Source: Asterella californica
Taxonomy: Eukaryota > Streptophyta > Marchantiopsida > Marchantiales > Aytoniaceae
Assembly: GCA_036924285.1 (NCBI GenBank)
Contig: JAYKYS010000012.1
Span: 13,268,001 to 13,332,000 of the forward strand
DNA: 64,000 nucleotides
Direction of reading: 5' to 3'
The notes below the pieces were generated by a model. It was not told where the DNA came from. It saw only the letters and a program-made list of their open reading frames with translations, and searched no databases. Made by a program: the position numbers and the translations under genes. Below, one piece after another: positions 1 to 10,130 of the stretch; positions within the stretch are counted from its first letter, which is position 1; the number at the start of each line of letters is the position of its first letter.

Positions 1-710
1 AGATTTACTCTCTACCGCTTTTCATTCTAGTGGGTGGGGTGTCCCCTACCTAAAAGAAGATAAAAAAATAAAAAAGTTGAAAAAATAAAATAAAATAGGT
101 GTGGTCTAATGGAGTTAAGTGAGCAACAAACTACTGTAGCGTTGACTAGATATGCGTCTTGGCACTGGAGAACAATGTTCAACGCGGTGTACATCCAATA
201 CCACATCCAACTCAGTCTAGTTTGAAGTACGGACCGTCCTTTAAGATGCTGTTGGGTATACAGAGGCAATTCTTGGCTGGAATGGTCGAAATTCTTTCTT
301 GCAATAGACACATGGATATCAGCTAACGCCTATTGTAGCAGCATGCGAGCTGCATGCCGAGCTTAATCCTGCTTGGGGCCCACATACGAACTCCGTGGCT
401 TTCCTCAGATAGCAACTCGAGAGGCTCACTTCACCCTCGCTGACCCCGCAGGTCTTCGGCCCAAAGAGTGTCTATAAGTTGAGTGCCTTCTGGGTACACT
501 CTCATCCTGTCTTCTGGGATCGACTTCCCTACCATGAGAATAGCTGCTTAACTTCAGCTAGACCAATTGCAAGTATCTTCCATGTATACGTATTTCAGCC
601 GCAGGAGGTACATGTGATTCCTCTGCATTGACTTGCTTCTGTCATTTCCTTCGGACCTCTGCTAGATCTGCTCTAGACCTATCTATCAGTCGACACCGCA
701 GTAAGGCAAG
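1..710 (+). promoter_or_regulatory. 5' flank of FTR1 copy 1
   Basis: Upstream DNA that recurs, base for base over long stretches, as the reverse complement of 40010-40615 in front of FTR1 copy 3. More diverged versions lie before copy 4 (48270-48847), before copy 5 (54152-54800) and, without a gene, at about 11000-11455. Against copy 3 this version has about 105 extra bases near 33-138; part of that stretch resembles the orphan flank at 11130, so copy 3 probably lost it. A TATA-like CTATAAG sits at 472-478, about 235 bp before the ATG, and is conserved before copies 2, 3 and 4. Promoter function is inferred from conservation and position only. Confidence 0.6.
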
Positions 711-1656
711 ATGGTGGAAGTATTTAGCGTTCCTGCATTCTTTATTCTGTTCCGGGAGACGCTGGAGGCGTCCATCATTCTGTCGGTGATGCTGTCGCTG
801 CTGAACAAGGTGGTGCCAGACAGGACAATGCGGGGGAGTATGCAGAAGCAAGTCTGGCTTGGGGTAGTGGTTGGGGTGGTCCTGTCTCTGTGCGCCGCAG
901 CTATCTTCCTCTCCCTCTACTACACATGCTAAAGAAGCGTGGGACGAGTCCGAGGCGCTATGGGAGGGCATTCTGAGCTTGATCGCCGTGGTGCTCATCA
1001 CATTCATGGCATTCTCCATGATCATGGTGGACACATGGAAAGCCAAGTGGGAAAAGAAGCTCACGAAAGTGACGGTCGACAGCGTGGAGAAGTACGGAAC
1101 GCTGCAGAGCACCAGGAGCAAGTACGCACTTTTCCTGATTCCATTTACAGTCGTTCTCCGAGAGGGAGTGGAGGCTGTGATCTTCTTGGGAGGAATCGCG
1201 CTCGAAGGATCGGGGACAGCGTACCCGTTGGCGGCCATCACCGGAGCATTGTGTGGAATCGCCATCGGGTTCGCGCTGTACAAGGGAGGCAACCATGTGG
1301 CCTTCAGATGGTTCCTGGGAGCATCGACCGTGTTGCTGTTCTTGATCGCAGCTGGACTCTTCGCATTTGGGGTGCATGAATTCGAAGAGTACACGGAGAA
1401 TGAGAAGATAGTGTGGAAACTGCACTGCTGCCACCACAATGACAATGGCTTCTGGAAGCTTTTGAATGCTGTGGTAGGATGGCGCGACGAGGCAACAGTG
1501 GGCACCCTTACGTCCTACTTCGCATACTGGGCTTTCGTATTGGTGTCTTTGATCGTCCTGCGTTGGAAGTGGAGCAGGGATGCCGAGCGAGACGCAGCTG
1601 CTGCCCAAGTAGAAAACCGACGCGGTAGCCACCTGCAAGTTATGCCGGAACCTTAA
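711..1656 (+). pseudogene. FTR1: Ftr1-type iron permease, copy 1, frameshifted and chimeric
   Basis: The reading frame starts at the same ATG as the intact copies and carries the first iron-binding motif RETLE at residues 15-19. After base 926 two bases (GT) present in copies 2-4 are missing, so the frame meets TAA at 930-932 after 73 residues. Reading resumes in the next frame to 1656 and includes the second motif REGVE and the GVHEFEEY segment. The first ~740 bases are almost identical to copies 2 and 3. From about 1446 onward the sequence instead follows copy 5: it ends in VENRRGSH...MPEP rather than the ...ASAGSV tail of copies 2-4. It is therefore a recombinant and, as read, a pseudogene. 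A sequencing error or RNA-level repair could change that verdict. Confidence 0.9.
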
Positions 1657-3540
1657 GATTGTTACCAAGACTAGCATTCTGTACTCCATGACCACTCATA
1701 TATAGAGGCCATGGTTTATGGGCCTCAATTGCAAGTGAGCTTGAAAGTGGATTTTCGCGATGCGTGCTGAATTCGAAGATCTAGAATTCATGGTATACTA
1801 AGTCTGTTGGTCCTGCAATTTAAATGGTGGCAAAGAGTCTGATACCGTGGAGCTCAAGAATATGATGGGAGGACAACAAAACTAGTACCTATCTATGTGG
1901 ACCTCCGAAAACGACAGCGATATGTGGCAGTTCCGGATTCTGTCTGCAGGGAGACGGAGACGTGGGACGGTGGGATAACTGTCCCTCGGTGGGTGAAGAG
2001 TACGGCTGGATTATTTGGAGTCTGATGCTGGATAGCAATATGGCTTCGGCGAAAATATTTCCTTCATTTGGAGAGGGGATTTGTCCGATGCATATGTTCG
2101 TGGGGACCGATCGATAATATATTGTTTGATTTGGCAGTCCACAAGGATAAAAGGTTGTGCAGTCAGTACTTGGCAACGAGAGGTATATATGACAGAGAAA
2201 CTCTGTAATGATTTTCCTCTAGAAGTTTCTGGGTCAGATTTGACTTGCAGGATTTGCTTCATAGCGTGTTCATGATGAAAGGACTTTCGAACAACGGAGC
2301 TTATGCAATTACGACTCCGGGAACCAAATTAAATACTTGGAGGTAAATTTGACGGTTAGGAAGCAGAGAAAGCTATAGAGTAAGGATTCGAACCAAATCA
2401 CCACCGTGACGTTACAAGTTCAGGAATTTCCGAATTGTTGCAGCTGTTTACAGCTTTCATACGCTGATGATATAAACTAAACGAACCTTACAATTGCCAA
2501 GAAGTCTGATGTCTGTCCAGGTGCTTGGAGTGTTCAATATGCCAACGCTGCGCTTATATTTTCATCCTAGTGCACTAGGATCATTCACCCTGGCCGTGAC
2601 GCTTCTCCAGCAGCGAGCAAGCACGTCCTTCTTAACTGGCTTATTTATTGGCGTGTAAGTATAGAAGAATGATACTGATCAATAAAAGTACTGATCTGGT
2701 ACGTAAATCCTCAGTTCTTACTTGATTTGGAAGTCCAAAACGTGATTCAGATTCGGCGCTACAATGCAATTGCAACCGTCCGTGTGAAGTCTGGATGCTA
2801 TCTATATACATCACTACTAGATCTAACTGAGTCAAACGCTCAAGCGGCAAGTAACTCGACCGCATCCAGTCTTATATATATGATCATTACTACTGAAGTC
2901 GAGTACTGAAGATTTGGAATTATAGTTGGGGAAAGATTGAATCGCCTACACACGAATTGAATCCAGTACACGACTCAGTTCAACCTACATATCTAGACGA
3001 TGAATCTCTCGATAGGTGTACTCAGCTCTAACACACATTAGACAGTATCAAGTATTGCTGTAATATCCTGAAAGCTTCACGCGAAGATTTCCTCTTCTTT
3101 ATCTTCAACCCTTTCTTGAACTCCTGCTTGAGATGGATAATATACTAATACACAGTGTCATGGTTCCATTTCAAAGAGTAAGTACTAGTCTCGTGTCCAA
3201 CCTGTCTGGAGAATACAAGAGGCGGCAAAGCTTAATACCTTGTAGCATTAAAATCACTACAAGTTTTCTACATTTCAGTATGCTTTTTAAAGTGAAGATG
3301 CAAAAAATATCATGCAGCATTTGGTCCTCGGGGTAGCTTTTGGACCAAGTTCAAATCATACGATAGCCAGAGTGTAAATCTTTCAATGCTTGGAGGTACT
3401 CTGACTTCAACATCTGTTTTCCTTCTAGCTTATGGTCAAAGGTTTCTTGATAACTGGATCATTCCTTGGACTCATCAGGAATCTGCAGAGAACACAACCT
3501 CCTAGACATAAGAGATGTGTGAGTACTCTGAACAATGCAA
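1657..3540. other. Copy 1 downstream DNA, then unannotated sequence
   Basis: About the first 90 bases match the 3' flank of FTR1 copy 5 (reverse complement of roughly 53100-53218), sharing the stretch around CAATTGCAAGTGAGCTT. Beyond about 1750 only short open frames without recognisable motifs are seen. At 2383-2395 the minus strand holds GGTTCGAATCC, which looks like a tRNA B box; a similar one lies at 9238. No gene is supported here. Confidence 0.5.
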
Positions 3541-4029
3541 TTAATTGTTAAGGATGAAGCTGACTCCAAGAAATACATAACGCATGTTATGGAGAAGAGA
3601 GTTACAAATATAGAAGAAGAGAATAGATTCTAATACCTCACTGGCCGTGTATTCTGTCGTTGAAAGTGGAACAGGTTGAGAGAAGTGAGTCCTCTTATAC
3701 AAAAAGACTCTCGGTCTTGGAAATTCTCCGATGACTCTAGAACGTCCTTGCTCTATCACGTGTCCTAACTCGGTGATTCTTGTCTTCAAGAGATCATTTG
3801 TCGAGCTTGCAAGGAAACTAAACGCTTCTCCATCTATAGCTTGATCTTGGAGCAACTCATCATAATTGCACGTCCCTAGGAACTTGAAGACCCACTTGGT
3901 TGTTGCAACAATAGCCTCATCGAAAGAATTTGATGGCAAATTTGCTGCTAACACGGAATAAATAATAGAACATACCCTCAGGGAGTAGTGATTGAGAGCA
4001 GAACTTGAAAATTTTCCTATCGATCTCAC
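3541..4029 (-). CDS. ORF with a SAM-like segment, possibly an exon or gene relic
   Basis: An open frame of 162 codons on the minus strand. Residues near 45-95 read as a possible sterile alpha motif: KWVFKFLGTCNYDELL, then DQAIDGEAF, then KTRITELGHVIE. This resembles the W..LG...Y...F....IDG..LL....L...I..LGHR..I pattern of SAM domains, but the usual LG-I-x-x-LGHR end is imperfect. A pyrimidine-rich stretch ending in AG lies just before the SAM-like part on the minus strand (near 3955), so this may be one exon. No flanking domains were recognised and no expression signal is visible. A chance ORF is the alternative. Confidence 0.3.
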   Translation of the reverse strand: MRSIGKFSSSALNHYSLRVCSIIYSVLAANLPSNSFDEAIVATTKWVFKFLGTCNYDELLQDQAIDGEAFSFLASSTNDLLKTRITELGHVIEQGRSRVIGEFPRPRVFLYKRTHFSQPVPLSTTEYTASEVLESILFFYICNSLLHNMRYVFLGVSFILNN

Positions 4030-4707
4030 CTAGCAAATAATGACTCGGAGCAGAAGACGTAAGTAAAGTACAACACAGAAGACAGATGAATAGTGATTGA
4101 GAGTAAGTCACAGCTAGAATCAGTTCTTATTGAACGTCTTTTCATTCCAGTGAAGAAATACTCACATGACATGAGTAGAACAAATGTAAAACAGACTCTC
4201 TCAGGGAATAGTTAGAAAGAGACATACTCTCTCAAAGAATAGTCTAAACACAAATTCACAGTCTCCGCACAGCCTGAAACTATTCCTATCGCACTCACCC
4301 CATCGATCAATGATTACCATGAATGCGAAGAAATCAGATAAGGAAGGTTCAACTGACAGGACTCGTAGTACGTTCTCTACTCTAGATCATATTTTGAAAT
4401 GGTCATCTGAATTCAAAAAGTGAGCATTAACGGGACTTGTCGCACGTGTTTGTATGTTTCAGAGGGATCGAAGATCCGTGGACCAATCTCAATTGTAGAA
4501 TTCTGTTTTTTTATGCTAGCTATCCTTGATTTACACTCTTAAACTAGGTGTCGTGCCTACCTAATACTTACAGACTTCAATTGTATCATTTTGGAATTAA
4601 AATGAGAAGGAGTCTCATATATCTTTAACATTCGATATCTTCACGGAGAGTCTCTTCATCATAGATTGATCCTCAAGAACTATTCTTGAGGCTAAAAGCA
4701 AACCCTC
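4030..4707. other. No gene recognised
   Basis: AT-rich sequence with short imperfect repeats of an AGAGAATAGT-like motif around 4195-4250. I see no coding motif, RNA gene or transposon hallmark. Confidence 0.4.
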
Positions 4708-5690
4708 TTTCTTCCACAACTTCCACATTCACCTTGAATTTACAAAATAATTACTTAGAGAAGTGTTTGTCATCAACTTGAGAGCAAACTCTCTCAAGTT
4801 CACCTTGGAAACATGAAACTTAAAATACCACAAGAAAAAACAACCCCACCCATTATATACAAGCCTTATTCTCCTTGAAAATGAGGGCTAAACTTCTATG
4901 CAAGAAGGGTTTACTTCCAAGTTCAACTTGAATTTATTGAAATAATGCTTAGAGAAGTGTTTGACATCAACTTGAGAGCAAACTTTCTCAAGTTTGCCCT
5001 GGAAACATGAAACTTAAAATACTGCAAGAAGAAACAACTCTATCCATTATACACCAGCATGGTTCTCTTTAAAAATAAGAGAGAACCTTCTATGCAAGAA
5101 GGGCTTACTTCCAAATTTACCTTGAATTTTAAAAAATAATGCTTAAAGAAGTATTTGTCATCAACTTGAGAACATTCTCTCTCAAGTTCATCTTGGAAAT
5201 ATCAAACTTAGAATATCACAAGAAGAAAAAACTGCACCCATTATATACAAGTCTGGTTCTCTTTGGAAATAAAGGAGATTCTATGCAAGAAGGGTGTACT
5301 TCCAAATTCACCTTCATTTGTTTTAATAATGACGAGAGAAGTGCTGGTCATCAACCTAGGAGCAAACTCTTTCAAGTTTACCTTGGAAACATCAAATTTA
5401 GAATACCACAAGAAGAAACAACTCCACTCATTATATACAAGCCTGATTTTCTTTGAAAATAAGTGCGAACCTTCTATGCAAGAAGGGTGTACTTCCAAAT
5501 TCACCTTATAATTTTTAATAATGCTGAGAGAAGTGTTTGCCATCAACTTGGGAGCAAATTCTCTAAAGTTCACACTAGAAACATCAAACTTAGAATACCA
5601 TAAGAAGAAACAACTCCACTCATTATATACAAGCCTGGTTCTCTTTGAAGACAAGGGTGAACCTTCTATGCAAGAAGGGTTAGTTAGCTA
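4708..5690. repeat. Tandem array, about five units of ~192 bp
   Basis: Each unit carries CTTCTATGCAAGAAGG (near 4893, 5089, 5279, 5472 and 5661), followed by ACTTCCAAATTCACCTTGAA, a segment with TCAACTTGAGAGCAAACTCT, and a CAAGAAGAAACAACTCCA segment. Spacing is 189-196 bp. Units differ by substitutions and small indels, so the array is not very recent. Open frames cross the units on both strands simply because the unit lacks stops; I do not regard them as genes. It is a local minisatellite or satellite of unknown origin. Confidence 0.85.
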
Positions 5691-5756
5691 TTTCACAGGT
5701 ATTGTTAATTTGAAGTCTAGAGAACTCAAATTCAAGTGGTAATTTAGCTCAAGATG

Positions 5757-5834
5757 TGTTTGATAAGTTTCTTGTGGACCAAATTGGTGCAAATTTGTTT
5801 GATAAGTTTCTTGTGGACCAAATTGGTGCAAATT
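5757..5834. repeat. 39-bp tandem duplication
   Basis: A 39-bp unit containing GATAAGTTTCTTGTGGACC and AAATTGGTGCAAATT occurs twice head to tail with almost no differences. In the plus frame this gives a repeated 13-residue block (FDKFLVDQIGANx). The near identity implies a recent slip-type duplication. No gene can be assigned around it. Confidence 0.85.
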
Positions 5835-5839
5835 GGAGT

Positions 5840-7333
5840 TTGACCAAGGACAAATCAGATGAAAGCTTTAGCGTGCAAACTGTTCAGACTGAGCAGAGAT
5901 ACGAACATAACGTGTTCCAACGAATCCAAATGATATGATCTCGATGATTGATGCATAGAAAATTCCACTTTGTCCAACATTCTCTATGTTCACCGAATGA
6001 TTGTATGAGCAGGAGAGAATCCACAAACATTTTGTGACGCCCCACACGTTGTGAATATCAGTACCGTTGACATTGTCTGTAATGTGTGTATGCGCGTGCA
6101 TCACGTCAAAGAAATAAGGAATTGACATATAGTCCTCCAAGTGAACAGTTAATGTGCATGTCGTCCTCCATGGAAGATGTGCTTACATAATGGATACTGA
6201 GAGGTGCGAATGCATATACACGTACAAAAGAGCCATACCAGACCAAGGATTTTTACTGGTCTTTGCCAAGACAAAGCGAATGCACGATGTAGGTGTCTCA
6301 CTATGGAGAAAGTCAATATGACTTTGACCAACTTTCTCTGAAATTGAATAACAACTCTTCCAATCTTGCTATCTTCTGTTGCTCTCTAGTATGTCTTCAA
6401 ATTTGCTCAGATTTTCCTCAAACTCGTTTATCTCTGGAGGATACGAATCCATAGATGGTTTGTGACAATCACGTTCATGAGGTTGAACTTCGCAAGGAGA
6501 TGAGGATGACCTTCGAGTTGAATACTCCTTGTTGAGAATTGAGCATTGAACATCGACCTCAAAGATTGCTCGTTTGCAGCCACAGCAAAAACTTTCAACT
6601 CCAACTGCCTCTTCTCATTCTCTAGACGTTGAAGTGCAACTATAATCAGTTCCACGTGGAACAACATCTGCGACCTTTTGTGCTAATTTCTGATTTCTTC
6701 TCTTCTAGATGTACAACCTTTGCTTGCAACGTCTCTAGTTCATTTGTAAGAGTTTCATCAGGTGTGGTAGAAGTGGGGCTGAGTGTCACGACCCTCAGTC
6801 TCAAGATCAGATGCAAACGCAAACAACAAAATCCTAGTGGACTTGCATTAGGTTGCGAACGCTACGAGTAGGACTTAATGGCTTGACCGAGAAGTTAGAA
6901 ACAGATGAATCTTAAGTGATTTTCTGAACCAAGGTTGAAACATTGGGTTAGGACGTAGGGGTCGATCCCAAGACGACCTCAAACGAATGTTGACTTAAGA
7001 GGGAAAGTCTAAAAATGAACCGAAATGCAAGTCTGAGATGTAGGTCCAAGTGGACCAAGACGTGGACTGGTGCAGACAGATGCCCGTCGGATGCTGGTCC
7101 AAACCACTAGGTCCCAGTCTGACGCTAGACCACGGTTCTTCCGAACAATGCTTGGAGCTCTAGTGACATTTTGGGTCATGGACGGAGCTCCACGTAACAT
7201 CTTAAGGCGAGTAAGGTATCATTGGAAAGGGTTCTAAACCTTAAATCCTAAAATTTAAAGGTCTCAGCGAGAGCTTTCCAATGATACCAAGAATTGACAT
7301 CGGAGCTAAGATCTATGGCTGATCTCGTGATCG
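5840..7333. other. Unannotated; weak coiled-coil frame on minus strand
   Basis: Mostly non-coding. On the minus strand, roughly 6430-6720, two frames read as heptad-rich helix (LQAKVVHLEEKKSEIS and LQRLENEKRQLELKV). This resembles the coiled-coil region seen in some gypsy gag proteins, but frames shift and no zinc knuckle follows, so identity is uncertain. The rest shows no recognisable gene. Confidence 0.35.
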
Positions 7334-7374
7334 AGCTCTTGGGTAGTTCCTAAGTTAGGAACTACCCAAGAGCT
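7334..7374. repeat. Perfect hairpin, 20-bp arms, 1-nt loop
   Basis: Bases 7334-7353 are the exact reverse complement of 7355-7374, with a single G between them. The arm includes GAGCTCTTGGGTAGTTCC-type sequence. It is one of several such fold-backs in the window. It lies just upstream of the dispersed repeat at 7428. Confidence 0.95.
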
Positions 7375-7427
7375 GGGACAAGACCATGGAACAAGATGAC
7401 GAGTTCAACCACCATTAGGGAGCTTGG

Positions 7428-7765
7428 ATCCAGACATACATCAAGGGTGGTTAGCCCGCTAGGTGTGCTGGAAGTACCATTTAAGATCTTAGACTATAGG
7501 GGAAGTTCGCCCCAAGTCACGTTGTGACTTGTTCATGTTTTGGGACCGACTTGCCGAGTCTAGGTCGGGACTTAGGGAATGTTGAGCATGAGAGTTAGCA
7601 AGACGGTCCGACTCTGATTTGGATCAAATTGAGATAAAGATAAGTGGTGCATGGACGCTAACATGTGACTGTGATTTGCATGTCAGCATTATAAGTTTCA
7701 CGATCTACTGAGTAAGAGCTTCTGCTGGCGCAACAAGATAGTGGTGCATGAAAAAACCGACTGTA
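7428..7765. repeat. Dispersed repeat shared with 55580-55880
   Basis: Shares long stretches with 55580-55880, including ACCGCTAGGTGTG/CCCGCTAGGTGTG, CCCCAAGTCA.GTTGTGACTT, GTTCATGTTTTG and GAGCAAGAGCTTC-like ends. At 55880 the repeat joins gypsy reverse-transcriptase coding sequence on the minus strand. It is therefore probably an internal or terminal piece of that gypsy family. Confidence 0.75.
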
Positions 7766-8084
7766 AATTAGGACCGCCATCGCCAGCTCAATCAGATCTC
7801 TCCAACCTTATCTTGATTTCACTCAGATAAAATTTAGAGCGATATTTATGACCACTTGAATACGAACATTCAAAGACTAACTCTACTAACTTCAATCGAA
7901 GGTATCTTGCTCAGATTAGGTTGATTTGAACTAGAGAGAGTCATTTTGGATTTTTAACTAAAATCAATAAGGATCCAAAGATTTCAATTTCTGATTTCTT
8001 GTGACATACTTACTCATATTTGGTCATATTAAACATTTAGAGCTCATCTAAGTCATTATCACAACTATAAAATACTTGTCAACG

Positions 8085-8119
8085 CACGTGAAAGCCTTGA
8101 CTAGCAAGGCTTTCATGTG
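8085..8119. repeat. Imperfect hairpin, 15-bp arms, 5-nt loop
   Basis: The arms CACGTGAAAGCCTTG and CAAGGCTTTCATGTG pair except at one position, around ACTAG. There is no adjacent gene, so a terminator role is not supported. Confidence 0.8.
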
Positions 8120-8970
8120 TGTCTTTAATTACAAAAAATGCCAATGTTGGCTATTCATATAATACACTAAGATACAATGGATCTTCTAGAAGTATATAAA
8201 ATTGAACATAGTGAAACATCTTAACATATGTCTCGTTATCTTCTACATAAAACACGTGGTCGAAAGATGCTTAAAACACCATTGTTAATACATATTTAAC
8301 ATATTTCTACATGATCGATGTCTATGTACAGAAACAGACATTCCGCCAGACTTGTACATGATAAACCCATGTACAACATGACATGGTGCGAGAAGAAATT
8401 CTTATATATTACACGATGTCAGTATGAATATCGCAAGAAAGTATGGCAGAATAGAATGTGTGTGTAGATAATAGTCAAACGAAGACAAGCAAAGTCAACT
8501 ATAATTGGTGGTGGATTTGTTTTTGGGCGAGAGGAAAAGAAGAAGGCCCGGGTGGAAGGGTTTCATTTGAAGAGAGAAAAAAAACAAAAAATTTAAATTA
8601 AAAATAAAATATATATATGAGATAATGAACCTAAAATCATCATTCAGGTCATAGAGCATGTTGACTGGTGCAGCTAGCAAACAGATTGTTGCTCAGAGCA
8701 CTAGAAATTGACTCGCAGAAAAAAGAGCGACAAAAGTGAAAACCAGAGGATGATATTTTGCTGAGAAAGAGGTTGTTAGTAAAGAGAAAAAGGTGCTTGA
8801 TACAAAGATTAAAAGCTGGAGCGCTGTGAGACAGAAACTGAGTTTTATTTCTCAAACCAAAGGAATCATTGAAGGAGCCACTGTGGTACATTGGAGGATA
8901 CTATTTAGAAGCATGCATTTATCACCCGAGTCTAGTTCGTCCGTTGTATTTGAATGTCATTGTTTTCACA
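8120..8970. other. No gene recognised
   Basis: AT-rich DNA with short open frames of biased composition. No domain motif, RNA gene or transposon hallmark was seen. Confidence 0.4.
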
Positions 8971-9038
8971 AGAGCCGTCTATAGCAACCCATGATTGGTT
9001 TGTCTACAAACCAATCATGGGTTGCTATAGACGGCTCT
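8971..9038. repeat. Perfect hairpin, 33-bp arms, 2-nt loop
   Basis: Bases 8971-9003 are the exact reverse complement of 9006-9038, with CT as the loop. The arm contains AGAGCCGTCTATAGCAACCC. A transcript would fold into an uninterrupted 33-bp stem. Perfect pairing implies a very recent origin. It is followed at once by a short direct repeat. Confidence 0.97.
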
Positions 9039-9116
9039 AGTGAAGAGTAAATGTCCAACAGATCCCTCTACTATAGACTGCTATAGTGAAGAGTAAATGT
9101 CCAACAGATCCCTCTA
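9039..9116. repeat. Direct repeat, ~32 bp, two copies 46 bp apart
   Basis: GTGAAGAGTAAATGTCCAAC followed by AGATCCCTCTA occurs at 9039-9070 and again at 9084-9116. The linker CTATAGACTGCTATAG resembles the end of the preceding hairpin arm, so the hairpin and the repeat may have formed in one complex event. Confidence 0.9.
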
Positions 9117-9209
9117 AATCACTCTGAAAAATATTTTTCTTAACTTCATCAGAGATAACCTGATCTGGTGAAATCAACCCATAGAGCCTTCTTGCCAAGT
9201 ACTTTGCTT

Positions 9210-9310
9210 TAAACTGATTTCTTTTTCTTTCCAGGATCCGGATTCGAACCAAGACAGATTCGTCTCCAAACCCAAACTCTTGTCACTGTGACGATCTCCA
9301 CTTATGTTTA
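9210..9310 (-). repeat. tRNA-like A/B-box sequence, candidate SINE fragment
   Basis: Read on the minus strand there is GTCACAGTGACAAGAG, loosely like a pol III A box, followed about 35 bases later by GGTTCGAATCC, a good B box. A related GTCACGGTGGTGA...GGTTCGAATCC lies on the minus strand near 2385-2410. Neither folds into an obvious full cloverleaf, so I do not call a tRNA gene. A tRNA-derived SINE remnant is possible. Confidence 0.3.
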
Positions 9311-9824
9311 TAACTGAACATTCCATTCATAACTTAAGGTTCTTATTACCACATGGACGAGCCCACGAGCTCACGCTGTGAGAAGAGATGTATTTGCTCC
9401 TGATAATATTGCAGCAAAGGGTCGATTCTATTCTATTTTTAATGTTATATTCTGCTACAATCAATTATTGTCTAAAATTTATCCTTCATTTTACACCTTT
9501 GTCGTTTTTCTCCTCTATGCGGAAAGTACGGTTGGGATGCATATTGACGGTGTTTGAGGATTTTAGTGGAAGTGTTAGTCGAGGTTGTAAAAGAACTGAT
9601 GGTGACATCGGTGAATCAACTCAACAGCAATAGGAAGTTACCAGTAGGTTGGTGAGTGACACTGAGAAGAGGGGAGTGTCGTGAGCACAGAAGGTTCGAT
9701 TGTTGTACTACGGGCAAAAGGAGAGCGCAAAGAGGATTGGCCGTCAATGAAGGACGAAGCTGGAAAGGAGTGGAAAAAGAGAAGGTACATGGAAATTAAC
9801 AAATCATCAGTTGTTACTTATTAC
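9311..9824. other. No gene recognised
   Basis: Short frames only (one plus frame of 81 codons at 9388-9633). No motif supports a gene. Confidence 0.4.
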
Positions 9825-10130
9825 TGAAACAGGAGGAAAAAGCAGAACAGCTCCCTCAAACACGGAGAGAGAGTGGAATGAAGAATCTTTCTCCTGATAT
9901 AAAGAACAAAGAGTGAAATATTCATTTCTCTTCTTTTATAGTGGGACTGGGTGTTTAACCATATTAATACTGAAATAGGAGATAAAAACTTAACAGTTCA
10001 CTCAAATAAGGAAAGACACTGGAGACGAAGAATCTTCCTCTGATGCAAATAACAAAGAGAGAAAAAGAAATATTCAGATTCCTCCTTTATAGTGAAATTT
10101 GATGTTTAAGCACTACCGTAACGGTAAAAG
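9825..10130. repeat. Two diverged tandem copies of ~146-bp unit
   Basis: TGAAACAGGAGGAAAAAGC at 9825 corresponds to TGAAATAGGAGATAAAAAC at 9971. The following segments (CAGCTCCCTCAAA / CAGTTCACTCAAA; GAAGAATCTT; AACAAAGAG; TTTATAGTG) stay in the same order. No coding potential is apparent. Confidence 0.75.

Noticed and set aside
711..932. A separate 73-residue mini-protein gene
   Set aside because: It is the N-terminus of FTR1 copy 1 ended by the 2-nt deletion.
939..1379. 146-codon plus-strand frame inside FTR1 (also 35293-35733 and, on minus, 39339-39779)
   Set aside because: Shifted-frame shadow of the permease; low-complexity Arg/Gly/His composition.
4708..5690. CRISPR array
   Set aside because: Units are ~192 bp, diverged, and lack short identical repeats with unique spacers. 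The genome is eukaryotic.
5139..5742. ORFs of 73-137 codons on both strands at 5.1-5.7 kb
   Set aside because: They run through the 192-bp tandem units, repeat the same peptide and have no motif.
8085..8119. Transcription terminator hairpin
   Set aside because: No adjacent gene or U-tract; the genome is eukaryotic.
9230..9310. tRNA gene
   Set aside because: Good B box but no cloverleaf, anticodon arm or acceptor pairing could be built.
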